A stretch of 64,000 nucleotides of DNA from Welwitschia mirabilis (lineage: Eukaryota > Gnetophyta > Gnetopsida > Welwitschiales): contig JBOZIK010000001.1 of the NCBI GenBank assembly GCA_051453625.1, forward strand, positions 17,246,295 to 17,310,294, written 5' to 3'. How positions within the stretch are numbered: the stretch's first letter is position 1; every line of letters begins with the position of its first letter. Below, one piece after another: positions 24,201-34,957 of the stretch. Below the pieces are notes generated by a model, which saw only the letters and a list, made by a program, of their open reading frames with translations, had not been told where the DNA came from and ran no database searches. Made by a program: the position numbers and the translations under genes.

Positions 24201-25650
24201 AATACTAAGTGATAATATCATTCATTAATAAGAATTTTTAGTACTCTCTAGAAGTGATACTAAAACATGGTTCATAGACTCAGAAACACAAAAATACATG
24301 ACTAATAATTAAGAAATTTTTATAAAACTTAAGTAAACCTTGAACAACATCACAAAGCATTTGTGGATTAGTAATGGAATGTAGCTAAGAGTAGTTTGGT
24401 AAGAATTATGAAGTTATTCCTTCTTAGCATTATAAAAACCCTCTAGATTTCCAATTTTAAGATCAAATTAATATCATTTTTATCTTTACTTAAATATGGA
24501 TATAAAGTTAATTTCAATAAGATTAAGAACAAGACATGCGATATTATCAAAAAGGAAAAAGGCATACTAAAGTAGTTTATGATGGTAGAATCTTTTTATT
24601 CTAACTGAAAAAATACATTCACATAATGTTTTTAACTATCAAAACAAATGAAATAATGCATTAATATTAGAGACTAGAGTATGTAAGCTTCAAAGTTCTT
24701 AAGAAATTATGTTTAATGAAAAACTTTCAAAACTAAAAAATAAAGGGCTAGTTTATAATCGTTTTAAATGATAAAAATAAACCTTAGACCATTCTTTAAA
24801 AAAAAAAAAAAGAAAAAGAAATAAATGCAACTTGAATTAATCTATAATGACTTGCATAGAAAATTATGTGTTTTACCCCTAAAAGGAAAAAGATAATTTC
24901 TTACTTTCATTTATGGTTATAATAGGATGTGTTTTGGATACTTCCTATAATGCAAGTCTTAAATCCTTAACATGTGTAGAGTGTTTAATAGACTAATGGA
25001 GAATTAAGAAAAGTTGTAGATCAAGAGGTGTAGAATAGATAAAGGATTAGCATATGTATCAACTACATTCATGAAGAACTCAGAAAACTTGAAATACAAT
25101 AAAGTAGATGCACTTTACACACCCTATCTTAATGGAATAGCTGATATAATTAAAAAACAAAAACTAAAATCATAAATATGACAAAAATATGTTATGTAAG
25201 ACATGACTTCTATCATTTATATGTACAAATCCTTGAAAGGAGGAAAAATAATTTTTACTTTCATTAATGATTATAATAGAATGTGTTTTGTATACTTCCT
25301 ACAATACAAGTCTTGAATTTTTAACATGTGTAGAGTGTTTGATAAACTAATGGAGAATCAAAAAACATTATAAATCAAGAGGTGTAGAATCAACGTAGAA
25401 TTAGAATATATATCAACTAATTTTACAAAGAACTCGAAAAAATTAAAATACAACATAAAATAGATCCATCTTACACATCCTAGCTCAATGGAATAGCTAA
25501 GATAATTTTTTTAAAAAAAATAAAATCATAAAAATGACCTAAAAAATGCTAAGTAAGACATGGATTCCATTATTTCTATGGATAAAATCTATTATGATAG
25601 TTGTATATATTTGAGAAAAACTTTCTACCATAGATCTAGATAGGGATTCA
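24201..25650 (+). pseudogene. decayed copia protease/integrase with internal tandem duplication
   Basis: Near 24255-24300 the translation DTKTWFIDSETQKYMTNN is the relic of the W--DSGAS-HMT stretch, with Gly now Glu. A GAG-pre-integrase-like stretch follows near 24670-24760. The integrase part reads HTPYLNGIADIIKKQKLK near 25114-25168, the relic of YTPQQNGVAERKNRT. A segment of about 353 bases covering this part is present twice in tandem (about 24848-25200 and 25201-25555). The second copy again contains the same region in decayed form. Confidence 0.65.
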
Positions 25651-25894
25651 TCAAGAAGAAAATTATGTAATGAAGCGCTATTCTATAATCATCTTAAAAT
25701 GTTTGAAAGGAATTTTTTTGGTCATATTTAAAAGCAATAAAATAAAGCTAAAACCTACTTCATGCTTGGTTTTGTAATGAAAAATACACTTGTTAAGTAT
25801 GTGAAATAAAGAGTCATTGTTTTATGAGATATTGTATTTTACAAAATGGTAAAAGTTGATAATTTTATTTTATCAATAACATTTGATGCTATGA
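25651..25894 (+). other. copia pol sequence before the insertion
   Basis: This stretch should hold the end of the integrase. No motif is recognisable. It borders the left end of the 3-kb repeat. Confidence 0.35.
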
Positions 25895-28800
25895 TTTAAA
25901 AGAATGAACTTATTATCACACAACTAGTGAGTTTACATCTTTAGTTTAGCCCTAGGGCATTGGAACTTAAATAAAAAGATTTCTATTGAAAATCATCAAA
26001 AACACAATTTAAGAAATGATAGATGACTAGAGAATAGAAAAAATGAATGAGAATTAAAATTATAAATAAGCTAATAGCTTATAAGATATAACAAATGGAA
26101 AAAAACTAAATGTTTAATTATTTAAGGCTAGGAATATTAGAATGTACTTTCATAAAAAACTTTGAGAAGGATGCACTTTTATAGGAAGAGATATGGATGA
26201 TGTTAAGGTTAGTATTAAAAAAAGTGATCTATTCAATACATTTTAAAACCTTTCAAAGGTACTACACATATAACAAAATAAAAGTTACATAATAAAATTT
26301 ATAAAAGTGTGATAAATACTCTCATATTGAAGAAATTCCTAGATAAAGTAGATGAGATCATATCATAGAAAATATTTAATTCTAAAAGTAAAATTGCATT
26401 TTTAGATTTAATTAAAGAAAGACTTTCAATGTTACTATAAATTACTTTCATTTTATTAAATTTTATATTTAAGAGTAAGAAAACAAGAAGAATTAAGAAA
26501 ATTATAAGCATTCTTAACTTTGAAAGGTAATAAATAATATCCATCAAATTATTTAAGCAAATTCCAAAAATATTTTTTTACTTTTAATTATCTAAAAATC
26601 ATGCTCAAGGAAATTCTTTAACTAAAAGAGATTATAATTTATCATTGAAAGTCCATTCACTAAAGTCATTGCCTTTGAAAATTAATATAACTTAATGAAA
26701 TAATACCTTTGTAAAATCATCACAAGGCTAATGTAGAAGATTAACATACCAAAGAATCATTAAGTAAAGGAAGCCACCATGAATTAAGTTTTTAAAGCAT
26801 AGGCAAAGGAACAATAGTACACTTGCAATTAATATATCAATCGATGGATTTCCATACTTTCTAAATTATTTGAAAAACATATTCATTTAAGAGACTTAGG
26901 TCTCATGTATTAAAAAATACTCTTATTTTGTTATAAAGGCATATTTCAAATCCAGCATTACTAAAGAAAAAACTTTTAATTATTAATATTAGGACATGTT
27001 CTATTCTTAGGAACATTACCTTCATCTAAGTGATTAAAGTATGAGAGAGTAATAAAATGTACCTTTGTAAATTTATAATATATATCTGCATTCAAAACAT
27101 GTAGAGAAATTAAATAGTTAAGAAAAATTCTAAAAGCAATAAACTTAAAGAAAATAAAGATAACAAGCAAAAGATCATGAATCATTTTAAAACAACACAT
27201 GTTTCTTTAGGAAGATATGAAATCATGAAACATATATAACATGAAATGATTAAACCTATTTATATTCAATCATAGAATAAAAAACTAATATTTGAATAAA
27301 ACCACTTGGTCAAATTTTTTTTAATACTCCCAATATAGGATAGAATTTATAATGAGTTTATTTAACTTATTATATTATTTTTATCAAGATCTACTTAAGT
27401 GTAAGAGTTACTAAGAGAATCCTTTATTGGCCTTATTATAATAGGATGTATATGATACCTCTACCTTTTACTAGAACAAGTGTTATACATTTTTTTTCTA
27501 GCATTGTATGATATACATAGAAACTAACTAGCATTGTATGATATATATAGAAACTAATAAATGCTATTGCTTTGGGTTGCATAGTAATGATTTGACTTCT
27601 CATTTATGAATGAGTTCCCTTACATTACAACTTCCTTTTTTAAAAAGTTTTTTATTATAGGCCACATTATCAACATTTTTCTATAAAAATTTTGATTTTG
27701 TTTAGAAGAAATCATATTTCCACAGTAAGGATAAAATTACTAGGACATAATAAAATGTACCATTGTTCTATTCTTTGGACAAAAGTTAATAATAGTAAAG
27801 TTTCTTTAGGAGTGCTTCCCATAAAAGCAATATCTATTTTTATTTAAGAGAAAGATGAAGAAGAAAAGTATAACAAGTATTTCAATTTCTTTTTTTACTT
27901 ATTGTTTTTAATCGTGGATTGTTTTACATGCCATAGAATAGAATTGTTATAATATGATCTAGGAGGTCATTCAAAAAGGTTCTTCATGCTCATATATTCA
28001 TGAATGAATTACTTGAATTCTTTTCAAATTTGGATATTTTCATCTTATAAAAAACTAGAATTCAATATTGCTTAATGTTTCTTATAAAACTTTGGCTAAA
28101 TATTTAAATAATAAATTAGAATTCATTCTTGTAAATATCATTTATGAAAATAAATTTAGTTTTATTAAAGCTAGACGTTTTTAATAATGTGATTATTACA
28201 TGAAAAGGAATCTAGTGGAATACTATTTTTATTAGACTATATTATGTAAAAGCATACAATAATATTCACTTGGATTATTATGGAATGCATGAAAAAGATA
28301 GGTTTTAATAAAAGGTTTCTTCATTTAGTTACTTTCTTATTCAAGGATGCTAATTCTTGTGTATATACTCAATATGATTTTTTAAGGATATTTATGATTA
28401 AGTAATTTATTTAATAATATTATCTTTTAGTGTTTTATTTATTTATTATTACTATAGATTTTTTATATTAATCTATGCCTGATAATAAACACTCAATCTT
28501 AATTTTAGATGTTTACTTTAGAGTTATCATAGATTATTTATTAACATATATTTTATAGATGATTGCTTTTTCATTGTTAAAAATGATAGAATAGTAAGTC
28601 ATTTTTCAACTTCTTTATCATATGAATTAATGTTAAATTTTATTTAGATCTAAATTAAGTAGATAAAATCTTCCATTTTTGTTTTATATAGAAATTAGCA
28701 AAGGCTTTCATTTTATCCTAGGTCTATAATTCAGCTAATAAAGATTTCTAAGGTTTTTGATTTTTTTTCATTTTCTAAATCTTCTATAAATCTTTGGATA

Positions 28801-28920
28801 TGGGTTTTAGAAAATATTTAAAAAGGTGTAGAAAAATGAAAAACTAAACAAATCTTAAATAAACTTGTGATATGTAAATCAATTCTTACCTCTAATTATA
28901 CTTATTATTCTTTTTATTAT
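25895..28920 (+). repeat. 3-kb dispersed repeat, copy 1 (inside copia element)
   Basis: The stretch is a close direct copy of 34958-37980. The left edge begins near AAAAGAATGAACTTATTATC, and the right edge ends near TATTATTCTTTTTATT. Both copies begin and end at nearly the same points. The right half holds a decayed LINE reverse transcriptase. The left half contains only AT-driven short frames. A 28-base unit is doubled in this copy at about 27503-27558 but single in copy 2. Insertion between the integrase and RT of a copia element shows that it arrived after that element. Confidence 0.8.
27990..28900 (+). pseudogene. decayed LINE reverse transcriptase in repeat copy 1
   Basis: The translation shows, in order, the F-LIKNLEFNIA region near 28050, a relic of the NRLEFIL-NIIYENKFSFIKARRF block near 28100-28175, KAYNNIHLDYYGMHEK near 28250-28300 (the counterpart of KAYDR--W-FI), and the catalytic motif YFIDDCFFIVKND with FIDD at 28552-28563. 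These are L1-type non-LTR RT motifs. The two catalytic Asp codons are intact, but frameshifts and stops inactivate the ORF. Confidence 0.65.
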
Positions 28921-30400
28921 GAACCTTTTAAATAATCTATGATAAACTAGAGATAATTTTAGAATATGATTTTGATCAAGGAAGAGTCATCAAATCATTT
29001 TAAAATGAACTATATTCTAAATTATCAATATAGAATAGAAGATTAGAATAACAAAATACACTAATGATGAAGAGAAAATATTCCTATTAACAAAAAAGGA
29101 GGATGAGAAGATCCATATCTTAAATGATAGAATATAAATGGACATTGACAATAAAAGTTTATGATTTGTTACATAAAGATAATAGAAGTATAATAGAAGA
29201 AAATCCTAACTAAAAACATAGTGGTTAAGCATTAACAACTAGCATAAAATAAGTGTTTGGAAACTTCAATTAAAAAACTAAAATATAGGAGGAGTATGAT
29301 ATTCTCATGAATAAGTAAACTTGGAAAATCACCAAAGAAAAAAATGAAGTAAATGAATAAAATTTTGGTATATCATATCAAATACAACTAGGATGACACA
29401 ATTAATAACGTTAGATCTTTATTAAATGTTTTACTTAAAAATAGTAAATTATTAATGGAAAATATTAGAATTCATAATACAAATTCGTATAATACAAATT
29501 ATTCTTTCTCTAATAGTTTCATGTAACTAAAGCTTATTCCATTTTAATATTAAATTTGAATTCCTAAATCGATATATTAAAGATGAAATCTACATAATTT
29601 GGTTCAAAGGCTTTAAAATTAAAGATTATGGGGAGGAACCTACAAATTCAAAAAGTACTATACAATCTAAAATAATCTTCTCAAGTATGATTTGAGAAGA
29701 TTTATAAATTTTTCAAGAGGTTGGGATTTAAGANNNNNNNNNNACATCTATGTAAAATCACTTGGCAAATAAAATAGAGTAGTATGTTAATGATATAGTA
29801 ATAAAAGTAGGAATGCCCTTGCTTAGAAATTTAAAATATTAGAAATTAAATATCTCAAGCATTTTGAGGTTTTTAAATATTAAAAACAAGAAATACTAGA
29901 TATTTTAAAAAATATCTAAATGAAACACTTAATAAATTACAATTGAAGAATATCAACAATAAAACTATCCTATGGAGGTAAGTACAAACACCAAATCTAA
30001 TGAAGTAATAAAGATAATTAAATCCATGAAGTACAAAAAATTCATAGGTAAACTATTATATTTAAATAATTGCAAGACTAGTTATAATATTTGCAATTAA
30101 TAGACTTATTATATTCATGCATTTTTTAAATGACACACACATGAAGTTGATGATTAATATAATAAAGTACTTAGGTAATGTGACAAAACATAGAATAAGC
30201 TTTAAAAAAGGTAAAAAAACTCTAATTGATTTCATAGACTTAGACTAGGCTAGATTTAAAGAGGATGAATCAACCATAAGATACATTTCTTAGCTTTATG
30301 GAAACATTGTTTTATGGTTAAGCCAAAAGTAATCTAGTAGTAAGTTTATGTTTTAAAATAAAATGGATCAATCAAATCCTTGGTGATAATAACAAAGAGG
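28921..30400 (+). pseudogene. decayed copia reverse transcriptase and RNase H
   Basis: NRYIKDEIYIIWFKGF near 29568-29616 is the relic of FLNG-L-EEIYM-QP-GF. The catalytic motif at 29783-29794 reads YVND where copia has YVDD, so the second Asp is lost. A ten-base gap lies at 29735-29744. RNase H appears at about 30215-30345 as TLIDFIDLD followed by STIRYIS and LYGNIVLWLSQK, matching the GF-DSDWA / ST-GY / G--ISW-SKKQ series. The order and motifs are diagnostic of Ty1/copia. Confidence 0.75.
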
Positions 30401-30669
30401 TGTGAAATATTATTTTTTTTTATTATAAACATTAAAGTACCATTAAAGTAGTGAATAACCCCATATTTCATGAAAGAATGAAGCATCTCAAAGTTGACTT
30501 TTACTACATTAAACATTTATCCTCAAAATAATTCATCTAACCAATTTATGTCAATACTAAATCATAGATAGATAATAAACTAATAAACTAATTATAGGAA
30601 ACAGATTTTATTAGTTTGTGAAAGCTCTATAAGTAAAAGTTAAATAATTATATGTTCACGTGAAAGTAT

Positions 30670-31052
30670 TAGTTAAACTATGTTAATAACAAAAAATTTA
30701 TATAACATGTTTTATTTTCTTAACTAAATGCATTTCATCTAATAAAAGCAAGTTAAAAGTATTTAATATTTTTTTATGTAACAAATTAAGCTAATTGCTT
30801 TAAAAAAAAATCACAACTGTTTTAAATGTATCTTTCTAAGGAGTTAAATATTTTATGTATAATTTATATATTATACTATATCATAGAAAATGTATAAAAT
30901 CTAGTTGTAATTCATTCATTCACTAACTTATTTACTCTATTTTATAAAATAATTTTTATATAACTTTAATTTGTATGATTTCCTATCTTTTGTTTTATGT
31001 TTCATTAAGTTTTCTACACTTTAGTTTGGTTTTATATAAAAAATTTTAATAG
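30670..31052 (+). repeat. 3' LTR of the copia element
   Basis: The stretch matches 22950-23306 with interspersed differences. Shared blocks are TTTTATTTTCTTAACTAAATGCATTT near 30710, ATCACAACTGTTTTAAATG near 30810 and GATTTCCTATCTTTTGTTTT near 30988. The end, TTTTAATAG near 31052, corresponds to the CTCTTAACA end of the 5' copy. Confidence 0.6.
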
Positions 31053-31269
31053 TTCTATTTGCAATATAAACAAATTATTTTGACCTTCATGTGATTTAAT
31101 TTTGATTTTTTCTCTATAAGGCTTATTTCATTTTCATGCAGTGAATAATATTCTTACCTTTTCCATAGTGACATTTGTATTTCATGATTTGAGATGTTAT
31201 TTTATTTTCTCTTATCATTTAGGATAGAACCAACTTGCTTTTCATTATTAGCGTGATCATTTTCTAAAA
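31053..31269. other. AT-rich spacer
   Basis: No feature is recognised between the copia 3' LTR and a minus-strand copia fragment. Confidence 0.4.
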
Positions 31270-32030
31270 TTTAAGAATATGACATTGAGGGTTTTCACTC
31301 ATTTAAATTTTGAACCATAACCTTCTTTTAATCTAATCTATCATGATGTTATTTTATATATTCATCAAGAATTTTGTCTAGAGTTCTAGATTTTAATCTA
31401 AGTATCTCTATCTTAGCTAGAACTAAGTCATCTAAGGGTCTAGACAAAATATGATTATCATTTTTTATTATATCATAAAAAAATATCCTTAGAAATAATG
31501 ACCCTTTTAAATGCTAACTTTCATACCTGATAGGGTTTTTTAAATCTAAAAAGTAAAGCATCAAGCATGTTTTATATTTTTTTATAATTTATCATATGAG
31601 TATAAGAAATGCACAAGATAATTTCTCCCAAAATTCATTGGATGATCATATGAAAATGATTTATTAGACCACTTTTTTATGGGTATATCTCTATTTAGAG
31701 CTTTAGAAGAAAGTCTATTTTAAATGAAAAAGCTATTGTAACATATTTTTTTCATAGAAATAAAGAAAGTTATATCTTTTATATCATGCTTCTTGTCATT
31801 TATATGATGGTTCTATTTTTCGTTTTAGTCATTCCATGGGGTTGAGGCATATAAGCTAGAGTTTCTTCATACTAAATTTGAGCCTTCTCAAGTTTATCAT
31901 AAAACGTATTTGAAAATTATTCTTCTCCTTCTTCTGTCTTAAGCTTTTTCATTCATGAATTTATCTATCTTTCAATAGATACACAAAAACATTAGATATT
32001 ATTAGAATTATTTAATAAAAAATATACAAA
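31270..32030 (-). pseudogene. copia integrase fragment on the minus strand
   Basis: Read on the minus strand, the segment near 31640-31720 gives SSKALNRDIPIKKWSNKSF followed by SYDHPMNFG. This is the relic of the plant copia stretch PSKALN-DIP---W--K--SYDHL-VFG at the end of the integrase region. Further on, near 31500, FLYSYD and GYFF-like remnants correspond to the FLGY---GY-LWDP part. Orientation is opposite to the copia element next door, so it is a separate insertion. No LTR was found for it. Confidence 0.6.
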
Positions 32031-32065
32031 AGACATCCTACTGTAATTAGCTATAAGAGTAAGGA

Positions 32066-32797
32066 TTCCTCCAATATGTTGGTGGATCCATTTCTCTTTT
32101 CTTGGTTTTTTCATCAAGTCTGCAGGCTGCTCATTTTCTAACTAGCAAACTAGAAATATCAACTACCCTTTCACAGTCTAATAGACCCAAAGCAAGATTA
32201 GGGCCTCTATTTTCTATGATGAGAGTGCATCTATCGGAGGTTAGAAAGGATCTTCTTTGTTTTTGTAGTTGTTCTCCTTCTTATTGGTTTTTCTTGAGGT
32301 AGTTCCCCTATGCTCTGAGCATATTTTGATTGTTGTTATGTGCTTTTTTCCATAGTTTATATAGCGTCTACTTTATTTTTGAGATGGAAACAAAACAGCA
32401 CGTCTGCATCCTACGGGATATGTAGGGATGTCAGAATAATAGAGATAAAAGGAATCAGCCAGGCATTCAACAAGTGACAGTCAATATTAGTGTAAGGGGA
32501 GGATAGGAGGCATCCCACCATTTCACCTGCTAGAAGAGTTTGAAACTAATCAAACTTGAATGATGTGTCTCTTCATAATACTTTCTTTTTAGCTTTGTCC
32601 TCTGGCTAGTCAGCTTTTTGGTTAATCTAGTCTTGCTATTTGTGTGTAGACTTAGTTTAGATAGTTTTTTGTTTTCTTTGCTCTTCTATTAGTTAGTCCA
32701 GCCTGGTGTATCTCTCACCTCAAGTTCTTTGTATGCGTTGAGCTTTTGATAGTATCAGTAATGAAAGTTATCCAAAATTTTATTTAAAAAAATAAAG
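32066..32797 (+). mobile_element. 5'-truncated LINE-type 3' end
   Basis: The segment has distinctly higher GC than its surroundings. It ends in a stretch near 32742-32795 (TTGATAGTATCAGTAATGAA, then A/T-rich with a short A run). That resembles 3' ends of plant L1 elements, where a GTAATGAA-type sequence precedes the A tail. A 66-codon open segment at 32102-32302 is not recognised. GTAAGGA occurs just before (32059-32065) and just after (32798-32804), as expected for a short target-site duplication. Confidence 0.5.
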
Positions 32798-32804
32798 GTA
32801 AGGA

Positions 32805-34957
32805 AGTGTTTTTGTCCTCATAGAAAAAAAGATAAACATCAACATAAATACCTATGAATTAATTTAATTTTAATAGATACTATTTTTTTATTTATTTTTG
32901 AAAAATAACTTATGAGTTAGTTTTTCTATCTAATAATCTTTGGAAATTACTTGTTTGTTTTGAAATTTGAAATTTATTACTTACTTTGTGTTGATTTTTT
33001 GAAACTTGATAATTTATATGATACTAATCTTTGATGCTAGAGAATTACTTCATTCTTTCCTATGATTTACAAGGATTTACAATTTGATAATTTTACTTAT
33101 ATTTAAAACATTTTAGTATTATAAATTTCTTTAAAGTTTTGGATTTATTTTTTTTAATAATGTAACCTGATCTATTATTCATTTTTATGGATTGTATTTC
33201 ATAACAATCCTATAGTAGGAATGAAATAGAGGTTAAATTCATGTTAAAGTGTAGAATGTATATGGTGTTCATCAATGTGCATAATGGTAAATCCATAGTT
33301 ATTATTTATGCTACTTATAGTTTTATTTTATCTCTAAATTTATATATTTCATGATGCTACTTGATGTTAGCATAATCTTTGTGAAGCTCTCTTTATTATT
33401 AATCATATAACTAAGTGCTCCTAAGTCTATGGATGATGTTTAATTATTTATTATGGAAATGCTTGATAATTCTTGATAAGAAATCACATCATTAGTTAGG
33501 ATTTTAATCCATCAAATTTTTTTCCTTGTACTACCTCCTTATGTTTATTGATTTTTTTCTATATTTATTTTATAACCTAGATGGATTTTTAAAGAAATGG
33601 TATTATGTGTAACAAAATAATTAATTATAGAATTTACAAAATATTGATTTTTTATGTCACTATTTCATAGTACTTTTTGATGCATCGAGTTCTATATGTG
33701 TTTAATTGTGTTTTTTGTTTAATTCCATTTTATCTTAATGAGAAATTGTTATCATTGTTTCAAACAAGTAGGTTTCATTAACATATTTTAATTCTTTAGG
33801 TAACACATTAAACCTCATAAAAAAGGACTAAACTAAATGAAACTTAATCATTTATTTTTCTACTTTGGCTTGTTACTTTGTAATTTATGACTTAAGTTAA
33901 TGACTTATTATTTAAATATGTAATATCCCCATGATATTCAAGTTTAAGCATGATAAATTTAGCAATTAATGATTTCTTACATGTCTTGTTCATGAATTTA
34001 AAGGTATCTTGTAATAATATTGAAGGTTTTATGGATTTGTATACACCATGAACTAGAGGGTGCATTTCAATGGTAATGTTTATTACTAAAATGAGTCTAA
34101 TATGTTTAGATTCAATGGAATACTTTTAGGTTTTCTTTTATTTATATAATCTTTAAATTTTTATCCAACTACAAACTTCTATAGACTTTTCTTCCAAGTT
34201 TCATAATTTTAATATGTAAGTTTTACATGCTTTAGAAGGTATAATCTTGTTATATTGGTTGTTCTAAAGATGGCATATGTCTTCTCTAACTTTAAGTATC
34301 GTGGTAAAATTTTGACATTAAACTAATTTACAAGCATTAAAATAGTTTCATCATTAAGTGTTTTGTATTCTTTGTTATATTTTTTATTATATTTATTCAC
34401 TATGTTCTTTACTATGCTTTGCTATCGTGTTTTACATTCTATAAAAGTGGTAAGTGCAATGAGATACTTAAATGTTTTTTGAAAGTATAATGAGATATTT
34501 GAATATGTGAAAATGAAGTGAACATAGAATATTTTTAAATGAAGCAACAATAAGAAAAGAAAAGCATAAATTTTAATAAAAGAAACAAAAAAATACTATA
34601 TTATCAATAAAGTTATAAATAAAATAATAATTCATCAAGATTATATCTAAATCAATACAAATTAAATTCTATATGACATAAGTTATATTTTGCCTAAAAT
34701 TACAGCTCTACATGAAATATTTATTAATAATTATCTTATTTTATTTAAAATAATTTTAATTAAGTAATTAACATTAGTTTATTAGTTTTAAAGTTTCTTA
34801 TAGGGTTTAAAAGTCTTCTTATTAAAGTAAAATTATGATGGATATGAAATATATCTTAGAGATAAAACATATTATTAGAAATATATTTCATCTTTCATCT
34901 AACATTTAGTATTTATTATTATAATAATTACATTAAAGAAAATTATATAACTTAAAT
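32805..34957. other. AT-rich sequence without recognised feature
   Basis: I searched both strands by eye for retroelement motifs and found none that I can defend. It may hold further decayed copia pol sequence between the minus-strand fragment and the second 3-kb repeat. Confidence 0.35.

Larger units (their letters stand above)
22950..31052 (+). mobile_element. Ty1/copia retrotransposon with nested 3-kb insertion
   Basis: The element has similar LTRs at both ends, a primer-binding-site relic after the first, and decayed gag, protease/integrase, RT and RNase H in the copia order (integrase before RT). A 3-kb repeat interrupts it between integrase and RT at 25895-28920. Removing that insertion leaves about 5.1 kb, a normal copia length. 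All ORFs are broken by stops, many at former Gln, Gly or Asp codons. The element is old and inactive. Confidence 0.75.
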
